A stretch of DNA of 64,000 bases from an uncultured Sulfitobacter sp. (GCA_937928635.1 CALFWM010000012.1:1-64000); one strand, 5' to 3'; shown: positions 49,928 to 59,498, counted from the stretch's first letter. Program-made: numbers and translations. The notes: generated by a model from the letters alone, not told the origin.

Positions 49928-50697
49928 CGGCGCGGTGCAAACGGGTTAGCCAGGTAGTGATCCAGTGACCCCATCCAGACGGTGAGCATTGCGGGTGCGG
50001 CCAGGAACAACAAGATCACACCAGCCGCGGTGATGACGGGCGCGCCAACAAAGGCGACCATCAGCTGTGGCATCGCCTTGTTGATCGCGCCCAATGCCAA
50101 ATTGTAGAGAACAGAAAGGATCACAAAAGGGGCGGCAAGAGTGAATGCCAGCGAAAAGGCATGCCGTGTTTGGTTCAACCCCCATTTTGAAACGATACTG
50201 CCGTCCGGCAAACTGCCCATCGGCAACAGATCATAGGACAAGACAACCAATCGCGCAGCATTCACATGAACCCCGGACATCACAGCAAGCGCAAGGCCCC
50301 CAATGATCAGTGCATAGCCCATGGCGGGTAAGGGATCCGCGACAGCACCGCCCAGAATTTGTGAAAGGGAGGTTGATTGCGCCGCAATGGATCCAGCCGT
50401 TTGCAGGCCAAGGATGAACATCCGCAACCCCAGACCCAGGATCAGCCCCGCAACGGTTTCAGTCAACGCAAACCACCATATCGCATCCAGACTTGGTATG
50501 ATGAGGGTTGGTGTTACAGCGGGGGTGGTGACCATGGTAAACGCCAGCGCGAGCATCAGTTTGATACGCGTTGGAATGGACTGCTCACCAAAAGCCGGTA
50601 CAAAGGAGACGAGCACGGCGACGCGGATAAAAACCGTGATCCCATGCCATAGGCCAGCATTCACCATTGGCAACAGTTCGGCCAACGCGGCATTCAC
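49924..50697 (-). CDS. fliR: Flagellar export gate protein FliR
   Basis: A 257-residue membrane protein with about six hydrophobic helices (ITVFIRVAVLVSFVPAFGEQ, TETVAGLILGLGLRMFILGL, AAQSTSLSQILGGAVADPLP). Forms the export gate with FliP and FliQ. Both start and stop overlap their neighbours (flhA, flhB) by 4 nt, so flhA-fliR-flhB-fliJ-like is a tightly coupled operon. Confidence 0.93.
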   Translation of the reverse strand: MNAALAELLPMVNAGLWHGITVFIRVAVLVSFVPAFGEQSIPTRIKLMLALAFTMVTTPAVTPTLIIPSLDAIWWFALTETVAGLILGLGLRMFILGLQTAGSIAAQSTSLSQILGGAVADPLPAMGYALIIGGLALAVMSGVHVNAARLVVLSYDLLPMGSLPDGSIVSKWGLNQTRHAFSLAFTLAAPFVILSVLYNLALGAINKAMPQLMVAFVGAPVITAAGVILLFLAAPAMLTVWMGSLDHYLANPFAPRR

Positions 50698-52778
50698 GCG
50701 GCAACCACCCCAACAAGAGCGGGGCGCGCATCCAATCCAATCTCTTCAAAGGATAAGACGGGGCTGGTGATCCCACGGGCGCGCATGACTGTTCGCAGGA
50801 AACGACGCCGGCGCGTGCTGGTTACAAGGGCCGCGTTGATTCCGTTCTGACTTGCGTCATTGAGTTTTTCAGAGGCTGCATCGGCAAGTTTGTTGAAGAT
50901 TTCAGGGGGTAAGGCAATGTCTAGCCCTCGGTCTGCTTCTACCTGATAAGTGGTGAAGGTATCCTCCCACTCCGGTGCCAGCTGGACGAGAGGAAGTGTC
51001 CCATCTGGCCGACGCATTTCGCCAACCAATTGGAAACCCATACGCTGGCGTACGTGTTCGCAAATTGCCTCTGGCTGCGCATTCTGGCCACGTGCCTCAG
51101 CAATGGCTTCAAGGATCAATGGCAGGTTTCTAATCGAAACCTGTTCGTCCAGAAGCAATCGGAGAACGATATGCAGCACGTCAATCGGGACTTTGTCAGG
51201 GATCAGTTCATCCAGCAATTTTCTGTTGGCTTCTGAGCGTGCGGGGTCAGAAATGTTGGTCATTTCCGCCAAAATGCGGCGCAACGACTTTAGGGTCAGC
51301 AGGCGGCTGAAGTTGCGTTTGATGACCTCCAGTAAATGCGTCGCCAGAATTTCCGTCGGTGTAACAAGCGTAATGCCAGCCAGGGCTGCTTCCTCTTGAT
51401 AGCGGCTGTTGATCCAGCGGGCGGGCGCACCATAGACAGGTTCGACCGTTTCAATACCTGGCGGCAACGTGCCGTGATCTTCTGGGATGAGGGCCAGCAC
51501 CTGATCAGGATTCAATTCTGCCCGAGCTTGCTCGACACCTTGAATGCGCAAAACATACGTACCCGTAGAGAGGCTTGGCTGATCGGTCAGGCGGATTTCT
51601 GGCAGGATGAGCCCAAAGACGGATGCCACATGTGTGCGCATATTCACGATGCGCGCATCCAGCCCGGTGCCAGGGTCCAACACCATGTTCACCAAATCAG
51701 GTGCAAATTCGATGTGTATGTCATCCAATTCCAATACATCGCCCAAGGAGCGTTCTTTGGGAAGATCGGGTGCGGATTCATTATCCGGTACTTTGGCCGC
51801 TTCGTTTCTGGCACGGCGGTACATCACAAATGCGGCAGCGGCCACAGCCAACCCTCCTCCCATAAAAGGCAGGAACGGCAAACCGGGGAATAGGCCAAAC
51901 GCGATCATGAGGACAGCCACGGTTGCAAGGGCCGAAGGGTGTTTGCCCAACTGGCCAAAAACCGCCAGATCGGTGGCTCCTTGTGCTCCCCCACGGGCCA
52001 ACAGCAAGGCGGCAGCAATAGAAATGACAACCGCCGGGATTTGGCTGACCAAGCCATCACCAACTGTCAGAATTGCATAGGTTTCAAAGGCCGCCCCAAT
52101 TGGCATGCCGTGCACCACAACACCCATGATGAGACCTGCAACCAGGTTGAGCAAGGTGATCAAGAGCCCCGCAATTGCATCGCCTTTTACAAATTTGGAA
52201 GCACCATCCAGTGATCCAAAAAAGGTGGTTTCCTGCTGCTCCCGCTCACGCCTCTCTTTGGCCTCAACATGGGTGATGGCGCCGGCGGACATATCGCTGT
52301 CAATCGCCATCTGTTTGCCAGGCATGCCATCAAGGGCAAAGCGCGCGCCGACCTCAGCCATGCGCGTCGCGCCCTTGTTGATCACCATAAAGTTCACAAT
52401 CAACAGCACACAAAAGACAACGAGACCCAAAAAAACCGAACCGCCCATCACAAAATTGGCAAAGCTCTCAATCACGTCGCCGGCGGCGTTGGTGCCGGTA
52501 TGACCCTCACCAATAATCAACTTTGTTGACGACACATTCAAAGACAGCCGCAACATCAGAGAAGCCAGCAGGATGGTCGGGAAGGAAGAGAAATCAAGCG
52601 GTCGTTCGATAAACAAGGTGATCGTAAAAATCAAAATCGCCAGCGCGAAGGAGGCGGCAAGGCCGACGTCCAGAACCCAAGAAGGCATGGGTAAGATCAT
52701 CATGACGATGACGGCCATTAATGCAACGGCCAGAAGAATTGTCGGACTGAATGCGCTCTTTAAGGAAAACCCCTGCAT
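50694..52778 (-). CDS. flhA: Flagellar export component FlhA
   Basis: A 694-residue protein: eight hydrophobic helices in the first half, including the conserved FHIPEP-like stretch (MAIDSDMSAGAITHVEAKER, EQQETTFFGSLDGASKFVKG), and a large cytoplasmic domain that docks chaperone-substrate complexes (VEPVYGAPARWINSRYQEEA, THLLEVIKRNFSRLLTL). Length is the usual 690-700. ATG at 52778 has only a weak ribosome binding site. It is the first gene of its operon. Confidence 0.95.
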   Translation of the reverse strand: MQGFSLKSAFSPTILLAVALMAVIVMMILPMPSWVLDVGLAASFALAILIFTITLFIERPLDFSSFPTILLASLMLRLSLNVSSTKLIIGEGHTGTNAAGDVIESFANFVMGGSVFLGLVVFCVLLIVNFMVINKGATRMAEVGARFALDGMPGKQMAIDSDMSAGAITHVEAKERREREQQETTFFGSLDGASKFVKGDAIAGLLITLLNLVAGLIMGVVVHGMPIGAAFETYAILTVGDGLVSQIPAVVISIAAALLLARGGAQGATDLAVFGQLGKHPSALATVAVLMIAFGLFPGLPFLPFMGGGLAVAAAAFVMYRRARNEAAKVPDNESAPDLPKERSLGDVLELDDIHIEFAPDLVNMVLDPGTGLDARIVNMRTHVASVFGLILPEIRLTDQPSLSTGTYVLRIQGVEQARAELNPDQVLALIPEDHGTLPPGIETVEPVYGAPARWINSRYQEEAALAGITLVTPTEILATHLLEVIKRNFSRLLTLKSLRRILAEMTNISDPARSEANRKLLDELIPDKVPIDVLHIVLRLLLDEQVSIRNLPLILEAIAEARGQNAQPEAICEHVRQRMGFQLVGEMRRPDGTLPLVQLAPEWEDTFTTYQVEADRGLDIALPPEIFNKLADAASEKLNDASQNGINAALVTSTRRRRFLRTVMRARGITSPVLSFEEIGLDARPALVGVVAA

Positions 52779-52976
52779 ACTCTATGCCGCCACCAATTGG
52801 ATGTTGGCAAAGATCAACAGTTTTGAATTCATGTTTGAACGATTGAACGTTGCAGACCTGTGTAGAAATGATGGCATTCTGCCCCTCCGATAGGATCGCG
52901 CACTTCGGCTAATTAACGCTAAAAGACGGAGGTTTATTTTCTGTGACTGCCATTGGGGATTCACAGGAAAGATGTG

Positions 52977-55247
52977 CTAATTCTCGGGTTGGACCTGCAA
53001 TTCGGCTGCGTCCAACAGGTCGGCCAGTATTTGCCGCGCTGTTTCGCTCTCGCTTAGTGCCGCGGCCGTGCGTGCCAGCATTCCTGTTGGGACAGCTGTG
53101 GGGTTTTCCCCATACCGCGCGAGACTGGATGCCGCACCGAACACCGGCATCTCAGTTGTGGTCAACCCTTGCCAATTGTCGGAAAGCCAAGCTGCTTCGG
53201 CGGCACGGCCCAACTGATCAGACTGCATATAGAGGTCATGCGCCTCATCATGGGCACCGGACATTCGTTTGGCATCGGCACGTAAAGTGTTGGCGACATC
53301 GCCATCAATACCCAGCAGATCAGCCTGGGCTTTCATAGGCTTACCCAACTCTAATGCAATGCGCGCGGAGAGCAGCTTATCGTCAAGGGCTCTCTTTTCA
53401 ATTGGTAGATAGCCAAGCGTCTGTTCCGCCCTTTCAGGAAAGCCGGTTGCCAAAAAACGTTCTGCAAGGGCGCTCAGATCTTCTGCAGGCAAATCCTTGA
53501 TGTCGGTCTCCCGCTGCGTGAAAATATGATCGAGAAAGACAATATCATTTGCGGTCGCGGTCAAATCGCGCACCAGCTGGGCCCTCAATTTCCTTGCGCT
53601 ATCGGAATTGTCATTGCCGCCCAGGTCCGCATTCGCCGCAAACGCTTCATCAAATTGACCGGCCTTTAGCAGACCAAGAATGTGCGCGCGGCGCAATTCT
53701 GGCCCTTGTTCCGTGTCGCGCAACTCCTGCGCGTAGGCGGCAACAAGATTTGTTACCCCCATTTCAATTGGCTGATTTACGGCAATCTGTGCATCTACCA
53801 GCGCAATCAGCGCGGCGGGCGATTGTTCTGTGTTGCTTGCGACAACTTCTTCTAACTGTGCTCTTCCACTATTGGAATCACCATTATGTAGATTCAATTC
53901 GGCCTGAGCGAGTTTCGCCAATGGCTGAAGGGGTACAGGTGTGCGTTCAAGGCTTCGCAATGCCTGTGCGGCACTTTGGGAATCACCATATGCAAGGAGC
54001 TTGGCGCTCAGCGCGGGCGCAATGATTTCACGTAGATGCAAGGGTAAATTGCTCAGTGCAAGCAGTGCGGCGTCCGCATCTGGCTTGGCCCCGCTAACAG
54101 GATTGGGTTTTGCCAGCGTTGCCCAAAGAACAACCTCTGGCGGGCAATCAATTGCCCGCGTCAGCAAACTTGCATCGCGAGGTGGCAGGCCATCTAGAAT
54201 GTCCGCCATGATCAGCAATGGCGCGTGTTCCTTTGCCATTGTGGGATCCAGCTCTAAGATCTGCTTCGCCTCAGCGCCAAACCCAAAATAGAGGTAGCGT
54301 TGGGCCAGTTGAACAGCGGCTTGTGTGTTCAAGCGATCCAATTCGCCGTAAAGCCCCTCGCGCGCATTTGCGATTTGAAGGGCAAACGGTTCTTTCGTTC
54401 CCCACTCCATAACGTCGAAAGTTCCCTTTGCAGGACAGGAAAACCCAGCAATCTCCGGGGCCGCATTGTTCTCATAAGCTGGTCGATCCAGGCTGGAACT
54501 GATCCGAACGTTGGACAACGGCCCGGTTTCGGGCAGGACCTCTTCAACTATTGCTATTTCTACGGGTTCTTCGTTTTCGATCAATTGAGGTAAATGGGGT
54601 AACACTCGGCCCGGTTTTGGTGTCAAAACGCCGCGGGTTGCGGCGGTGCCCAGTTCCTTTGCCAGCCGGTCCTGCATTTCTGACAAAAGAAACTGTTCGC
54701 GTTCGCGCAATGTGCCGCGGTCCAGTGACGGTTGTGAAAAGTTTAACGTATTTACCACTTTTGGCAGCGTCACAGGCAGCGGTGGGAGCCTCAGCTCAGA
54801 ACGCGCTGGTGCCGATTTTGGGGCGACCTCGACGACCTGTGGCTCGGTGGTGATTTCTTCGACCTGCACAAACGTACCTTCAAGTGGCACGCCTTTTTCT
54901 GCGACGTCGAGGACAAGAAAGGACCCCCGGTCAAGAAAAGTTGCGACGTTGCAGTCACATGCCAATGACAGAGTTAATTGATCCGCATCTTGCTTTAGCG
55001 CCTCAATGCGGGCACGTGGGATCCGGTCAAACACATCTCCTGTGTTAAAACCATCTGCATGACCTTCCATCGTGACAGTGACCTGGTTGCCAGACTTGTT
55101 GACGCGCCATTGCGTCCCGTCGGGTAACGGTGTGACCAGGCGCGTAAATTTGTCATGTTCTCCCGACTGAACAAATAATGGGTCTGCAAGAGTGACCATC
55201 GGCACACCCCACAGCAAGCCCAAAATTGAGAAAACCCTCACCATCAT
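52977..55247 (-). CDS. Large secreted protein of unknown function in the motA-flhA interval
   Basis: A 756-residue protein with a signal peptide (MVRVFSILGLLWGVPMVTLA). The N-terminal 100 residues are beta-rich and look like an AMIN-type domain (GTQWRVNKSGNQVTVTMEGH, LTLSLACDCNVATFLDRGSF, LVLDVAEKG). From about residue 300 helix-pair repeats resemble TPR/Sel1 (AAVQLAQRYLYFGFGAEAKQ, LSALAERFLATGFPERAEQT). Its ATG-ATG overlaps the motA stop by 4 nt. A periplasmic flagellar or motor role is inferred from coupling with motA. Family not identified. Confidence 0.72.
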   Translation of the reverse strand: MMVRVFSILGLLWGVPMVTLADPLFVQSGEHDKFTRLVTPLPDGTQWRVNKSGNQVTVTMEGHADGFNTGDVFDRIPRARIEALKQDADQLTLSLACDCNVATFLDRGSFLVLDVAEKGVPLEGTFVQVEEITTEPQVVEVAPKSAPARSELRLPPLPVTLPKVVNTLNFSQPSLDRGTLREREQFLLSEMQDRLAKELGTAATRGVLTPKPGRVLPHLPQLIENEEPVEIAIVEEVLPETGPLSNVRISSSLDRPAYENNAAPEIAGFSCPAKGTFDVMEWGTKEPFALQIANAREGLYGELDRLNTQAAVQLAQRYLYFGFGAEAKQILELDPTMAKEHAPLLIMADILDGLPPRDASLLTRAIDCPPEVVLWATLAKPNPVSGAKPDADAALLALSNLPLHLREIIAPALSAKLLAYGDSQSAAQALRSLERTPVPLQPLAKLAQAELNLHNGDSNSGRAQLEEVVASNTEQSPAALIALVDAQIAVNQPIEMGVTNLVAAYAQELRDTEQGPELRRAHILGLLKAGQFDEAFAANADLGGNDNSDSARKLRAQLVRDLTATANDIVFLDHIFTQRETDIKDLPAEDLSALAERFLATGFPERAEQTLGYLPIEKRALDDKLLSARIALELGKPMKAQADLLGIDGDVANTLRADAKRMSGAHDEAHDLYMQSDQLGRAAEAAWLSDNWQGLTTTEMPVFGAASSLARYGENPTAVPTGMLARTAAALSESETARQILADLLDAAELQVQPEN

Positions 55248-56113
55248 GCCGCACCTTGTTTGACAGATTTTAGTGCTTCTTCCAGTTCGGAAAAGCTGGG
55301 GCGGCAATGTGATGGTGTGTTCTGACGGCCGACTTCAATGCAAATGTTGGTTGCATGATTATGTAGATTTGCCACCAGAACCTCGCGGATCAACTGATAG
55401 AAATGTGCTTCATCTTCGGTGACGTCTTTGACTTTTGCTGCAAAGGGGCCAACCAGACCATACGCCAGGAATACGCCCAAAAACGTCCCGACCAAGGCAC
55501 CACCAATCAATTTACCCAGGACCTCCGGAGGTTGATCAATTGACGCCATTGTCTTGATCACACCCAAAACCGCCGCAACAATTCCAAGCGCTGGCAGGCC
55601 ATCAGCAACCGTTTGCAGCGCATGACTTGAGTGCATGGCGTGATGGGCGTTTGCTTCCATACGTTTTTCAAGCACCTCTTCAACTTGGTGTGGGTCGTCA
55701 TAGTTCATTGATGCAGATCGCAGCGTATCACAGATTAGCGCAACAGCCTCTTTGTCTTTCAAAATGCGGGGGTAGTTAGAGAATATCGAAGAATCGTCTG
55801 GTGCCTCGATATGTTCTTCAATCGCGACCGGATTTTGTCGGGCAAGACGGATCAATTCGAACAGCAGGCACAGCAAGTCACTGTAGTCTCCATGCTTCCA
55901 CTTCGGCCCCTTAAAGACTTTCCCCATATCTTTGAGAGTGTGCTTGATTGCGGGACCATCATTACTGATCAGGAACGCGCCAAGCGCGGCACCACCGATC
56001 ATCGTCATTTCAAAAGGAAGCGATTTGAGGATGATCCCCATCTTGCCGCCAGCGGCGAGATATCCGCCAAACACCATCACAAAAATGGTAATGATACCAA
56101 TGATACCAATCAT
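55244..56113 (-). CDS. motA: Flagellar motor stator protein MotA
   Basis: A 289-residue proton-channel stator subunit with four hydrophobic helices (GIIGIITIFVMVFGGYLAAG, LGIVAAVLGVIKTMASIDQP, LIGGALVGTFLGVFLAYGLV) and a charged cytoplasmic loop (EEVLEKRMEANAHHAMHSS). Start is ATG at 56113 with GGGG upstream; a TTG at 56125 is less likely. motB is not adjacent and was not found in the window. Confidence 0.93.
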   Translation of the reverse strand: MIGIIGIITIFVMVFGGYLAAGGKMGIILKSLPFEMTMIGGAALGAFLISNDGPAIKHTLKDMGKVFKGPKWKHGDYSDLLCLLFELIRLARQNPVAIEEHIEAPDDSSIFSNYPRILKDKEAVALICDTLRSASMNYDDPHQVEEVLEKRMEANAHHAMHSSHALQTVADGLPALGIVAAVLGVIKTMASIDQPPEVLGKLIGGALVGTFLGVFLAYGLVGPFAAKVKDVTEDEAHFYQLIREVLVANLHNHATNICIEVGRQNTPSHCRPSFSELEEALKSVKQGAA

Positions 56114-56149
56114 AGTTTTCCCCAACTCTCCACACGATGGCTGACTGTC

Positions 56150-56164
56150 TCAAATGCGGGTTAA
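56150..56164 (-). promoter_or_regulatory. CtrA-like motif upstream of motA
   Basis: Read on the minus strand, TTAA-CCCGCAT-TTGA differs from TTAA-N7-TTAA by one base. It lies 37 nt upstream of the motA ATG, in the 67-nt gap after the MotE-like gene, and could give motA its own promoter. Confidence 0.45.
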
Positions 56165-56180
56165 GAAAGCCTCATCGTAT

Positions 56181-56828
56181 TCAGGATTTTGGCGCTTTTG
56201 CGTTGCGCCCTGCCAGAATGACACTGATGGAATATGCCGTTTCGGGCGAAAGCCCTGCCATAACGCTGGCAGCGATATCAGGTCGCATGCGCCCCAGAAA
56301 ACCTGCGGCAAAATCGGGCTCCATGGTTTCAAAAAGCGCAGCCGAGTCTTTGGGTTTCATGCTTTCGTAAACAGTGGTCAGCCTTGTCAGGTCATCCTCC
56401 GCTGCGCCATCCGCCAAAGCAAGTGTACTGCGCAACGCGACTTCTGCGGCTTTTAGGGATTCAAGACGCTTGGTGATCTCTTCATCTGCGACGCGCAACG
56501 CTTTGGCGCGCAATTCAATTTGACGTTCTTGCTGGGTGATCCGCGCTTCCCTTGCCTGCAACGCCTCCAGCAGGCTCCCCATTTCGGCACGATCCTTCGG
56601 GGCGACCGATCCGGGTGGCTCTGCGTGGTTTTCCGCCGCCTGATCTATGGCCATTGGTTTGGCTTTTACTGCCTCTGGCAAGGGGAGAGGGGCAGGGACT
56701 GAATCTTCGGCCAAGGCCATGCCAGAGACGATCCGCAGCACTGCTGATGACAACAACAAGCCTGAAATCAAGACCACTGAACCGCGACCGGCCCGGCGGG
56801 CTCCACTTAATTTTGGAAGACGAATCAT
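56181..56828 (-). CDS. MotE-like periplasmic flagellar protein
   Basis: A 215-residue protein with an N-terminal hydrophobic anchor/signal (GSVVLISGLLLSSAVLRIVS), a long helix (LLEALQAREARITQQERQIE) and a C-terminal MgtE_N-like repeat part (VYESMKPKDSAALFETMEPD, FAAGFLGRMRPDIAASVMAG). This matches MotE-type proteins, which in Sinorhizobium act as chaperones for periplasmic MotC. Overlaps the next upstream gene by 4 nt. Confidence 0.75.
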   Translation of the reverse strand: MIRLPKLSGARRAGRGSVVLISGLLLSSAVLRIVSGMALAEDSVPAPLPLPEAVKAKPMAIDQAAENHAEPPGSVAPKDRAEMGSLLEALQAREARITQQERQIELRAKALRVADEEITKRLESLKAAEVALRSTLALADGAAEDDLTRLTTVYESMKPKDSAALFETMEPDFAAGFLGRMRPDIAASVMAGLSPETAYSISVILAGRNAKAPKS

Positions 56829-57253
56829 GCCGCGTTCTCCTTGTTTCTGTGCCTCGTAAACATCAGCTCTGCAGTCTGCAGTGGAGTCTCTGATTGAGGA
56901 GCCTCTGCCTTTTGCGGGGCTTCCTCAGACTGCTCTGGTGCGGCGCGTGCAAACGCGGGCATCGGATCGGCGGGCAAATCATGCAATGATGCCATCTGCA
57001 GCTCTAGTCGTCGTGAAGTATCCTCTGCTCGGGCTGTCAAATCTGTCAGTGTCCTCGCAGAATCACCCGCAGTCGCCTGCGCTGCCGCCAATGTGCGGGT
57101 CAGATCGTCGACTTGCGCAGAAAGCACAGCAACCGCACCACCCACACCCTTTTCAAGATCGTTGAAGCGATTCAAACGGCGCCCCAGCACAAGACAATAA
57201 AATCCGGCACCCAGGGCACCTGCGGCAAGTAAAATGTCTGCAATTAGACTCAT
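56825..57253 (-). CDS. Unknown membrane-anchored coiled-coil protein between fliL and motE-like
   Basis: A 142-residue protein with one N-terminal hydrophobic helix (IADILLAAGALGAGFYCLVL), a coiled-coil middle (VAVLSAQVDDLTRTLAAAQA, LTARAEDTSRRLELQMASL) and a Pro/Glu-rich tail. No family recognised. Lies 9 nt after fliL and overlaps the MotE-like gene by 4 nt, so it belongs to the fliL operon. Similar short anchors recur at this position in roseobacter clusters, by recollection. Confidence 0.7.
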   Translation of the reverse strand: MSLIADILLAAGALGAGFYCLVLGRRLNRFNDLEKGVGGAVAVLSAQVDDLTRTLAAAQATAGDSARTLTDLTARAEDTSRRLELQMASLHDLPADPMPAFARAAPEQSEEAPQKAEAPQSETPLQTAELMFTRHRNKENAA

Positions 57254-57262
57254 TTTTGTCCC

Positions 57263-57748
57263 TCAATTCAGTACAAATTCCATAACCAGAAGATCATTGA
57301 TGCGCCCCTGACCGGCGACCACCTGCACACGGCGCAACATCTGTGCACGCAACCGCGTCAGCGCGGACGGGTCTTCCAGGATGCCCGGATCAAGCGCACG
57401 TAAGTAGGTGTTCAAAACATCCACAACACGCGGCAGGAGGGATTGCACCTCTTCCGCATAGCTTTGAGGAACTTCGAGTTCTGCGCGAAACAAAAGATGC
57501 TTTGCGCGGGTGGTTTCGTTTAACGAAATGACCAGCTGATCCAGCGGTACAAATGCGGTCGCCAGCGACGGATCAACAACTTCTTCCTCTACGACTTCGA
57601 CATGCGAATCGCTGCCAAGGATTATGCCGGACCACGTCGCATAAAACCCGCCTCCACCACCGACCAATGCCAGTATCAGCCCAATGAGCATGGGTTTCTT
57701 TGACTTCTTTTTTACAACTTCTTCTTCGTCTGATTCAGTTTCTGACAT
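57263..57748 (-). CDS. fliL: Flagellar basal body-associated protein FliL
   Basis: A 161-residue protein: a charged start (ESDEEEVVKKKSKKPMLIGL), single TM helix (LILALVGGGGGFYATWSGII), and the periplasmic FliL domain (FVPLDQLVISLNETTRAKHL, LLFRAELEVPQSYAEEVQSL, LNTYLRALDPGILED). It links stator and rotor. First gene of the minus-strand unit with motA; divergent from fliF. Confidence 0.92.
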   Translation of the reverse strand: MSETESDEEEVVKKKSKKPMLIGLILALVGGGGGFYATWSGIILGSDSHVEVVEEEVVDPSLATAFVPLDQLVISLNETTRAKHLLFRAELEVPQSYAEEVQSLLPRVVDVLNTYLRALDPGILEDPSALTRLRAQMLRRVQVVAGQGRINDLLVMEFVLN

Positions 57749-57793
57749 GGGTTTTCCATCTGATGACTTGGATCAAACATAGACCGTTTTGCA

Positions 57794-57808
57794 CTAACCG
57801 AATGTTAA
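57794..57808 (+). promoter_or_regulatory. CtrA-like motif between fliL and fliF
   Basis: CTAA-CCGAATG-TTAA differs by one base from TTAA-N7-TTAA and lies 62 nt before the fliF start and 46 nt before the fliL start, so it may serve both divergent units. Confidence 0.55.
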
Positions 57809-57869
57809 GGCTGATCGTCCATTTCTTGCCCCATCGCCGGACAGAACGTCTGGTATGACGGAGGTAGTT

Positions 57870-59498
57870 GTGCAGCAATTTCTAAAAGTCTGGACGGGGC
57901 TTGATCTGCGGCGTCAGGTGATCGTGGTTTTGGCGACAGTCGGGATCTTTTTTGCGATCCTTACCATGTCACGGATGGCATCGGCCCCAAGCATGACACT
58001 GCTCTATGCGGGGCTTGAAAGCGGTGCTGCGGGGGATGTTGTTCGCTCGCTGGAGCAACGCGGTGTCGCATTTGAAGTGCGCGGTGGCTCCATCTTTGTG
58101 GATCAAAATGAGCGTGACCAATTGCGCCTGACGCTCGCGAGTGAGGGGCTGCCTGCCAATGGCAACAGAGGGTATGAACTTCTAGACACTTTGACGGGTT
58201 TTGGCACCACCAGCCAGATGTTTGATGCGGCTTATTGGCGTGCAAAAGAAGGAGAGTTGGCACGTACGATCATCTCCAGCCCCCATATTGCAATGGCGCG
58301 TGTTCACATTGCAAGCACGGGATCTAACCCTTTCCAACGCGGCGTGACGCCCAAGGCCTCGGTGTCCTTGACACCCAATGGTAGCGCAATCACCTCCGCT
58401 CAAGGGAAAGCGGTGCGGTATCTGGTGGCATCCGCCGTGGCCGGATTGTCACCGGACGATGTCGCGGTGATTGATGCCAACGGTGCATTAATCGGCCAAG
58501 CCGAAGATACGCAGCCCTCCAACGGTGGGGAAGACAAGGCCCAGATTTTGCGTGACCGTGTTCAACGGCTGTTGGAAGCGCGGGTTGGCTTTGGCAATGC
58601 GGTGGTTGAGGTCAGTGTGGATACGGTCACCGAAAGCGAGGCGATTCGTGAACATACATTTGATCCTGATGGCCGCGTGGCGATCAGTACGGAGACAGAA
58701 GAAAGCACCAATTCGTCAAATGACGCTGGCGGCGGCGATGTGACCGTAGCCAGCAACCTGCCAGATCAGGAAAATGGCGGCGGTGGCGATTCGTCCTCTT
58801 CGCAAAATTCGGAGACCCGCGAACGCATCAACTACGAAGTGTCTGAAACGGAGAGAGAGATCATCCGTGCGCCAGGCGCGGTCAAACGCGTGACAGTTGC
58901 CGTATTGGTCAATGAGGCAACGGTTACGGATGAGGCCGGTCAGACACTGCCCGCACCCCGGGAAGAGGCGGAATTGGACGCCTTGCGAGAACTTGTTTCA
59001 TCCGCAGTTGGATACGATGAAGCGCGCGGCGACATTATAACGATCAAATCCATGGCATTGCTGAGCGTGCCCGCTGCCGGCACGCTGGCTGGCACGTCCC
59101 TGTTGGACCGCGCCAATCTCGACCTCATGTCGATTATCCAAATGGCTGTTTTGGCTGTGGTGACGCTTATTCTTGGTCTTTTTGTTGTCCGTCCCTTGTT
59201 GAGCAAAGAACCTGTACCTGCCCTGGCACCACCAGTCGCAGCGCTTCCGCCTGCTGAGAGAGACGCAGCTGAACCAGCGCTATCGGGCGAAGTCACCCCT
59301 GACGGTTTTGAATTGCCTGGTCTGGACGGTGAACCTCTCTTTGGGGGTGACCTGGGGGCCTTGCCAGATCTGCCAATGATGGGCGGTGCTGGCACAGGCG
59401 CACCAGTGGATCGCCTGCGAGAGATGATTTCAGAACGGCAGGACGAAACCGTCGAAATTCTGCGCAGCTGGCTTGAAGATAAAGAGGAAAATGTCTGA
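57870..59498 (+). CDS. fliF: Flagellar MS-ring protein FliF
   Basis: A 542-residue MS-ring protein. N-terminal TM helix (RRQVIVVLATVGIFFAILTM), the ring-building motifs (TLLYAGLESGAAGDVVRSLE, QMFDAAYWRAKEGELARTII), an acidic Ser/Gly-rich variable loop, the second TM helix (MSIIQMAVLAVVTLILGLFV), and a cytoplasmic FliG-binding tail (VDRLREMISERQDETVEILR). The GTG at 57870 has GGAGG 5 nt upstream; the ATG at 57855 has none, so GTG was chosen. Confidence 0.94.
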   Translation: MQQFLKVWTGLDLRRQVIVVLATVGIFFAILTMSRMASAPSMTLLYAGLESGAAGDVVRSLEQRGVAFEVRGGSIFVDQNERDQLRLTLASEGLPANGNRGYELLDTLTGFGTTSQMFDAAYWRAKEGELARTIISSPHIAMARVHIASTGSNPFQRGVTPKASVSLTPNGSAITSAQGKAVRYLVASAVAGLSPDDVAVIDANGALIGQAEDTQPSNGGEDKAQILRDRVQRLLEARVGFGNAVVEVSVDTVTESEAIREHTFDPDGRVAISTETEESTNSSNDAGGGDVTVASNLPDQENGGGGDSSSSQNSETRERINYEVSETEREIIRAPGAVKRVTVAVLVNEATVTDEAGQTLPAPREEAELDALRELVSSAVGYDEARGDIITIKSMALLSVPAAGTLAGTSLLDRANLDLMSIIQMAVLAVVTLILGLFVVRPLLSKEPVPALAPPVAALPPAERDAAEPALSGEVTPDGFELPGLDGEPLFGGDLGALPDLPMMGGAGTGAPVDRLREMISERQDETVEILRSWLEDKEENV

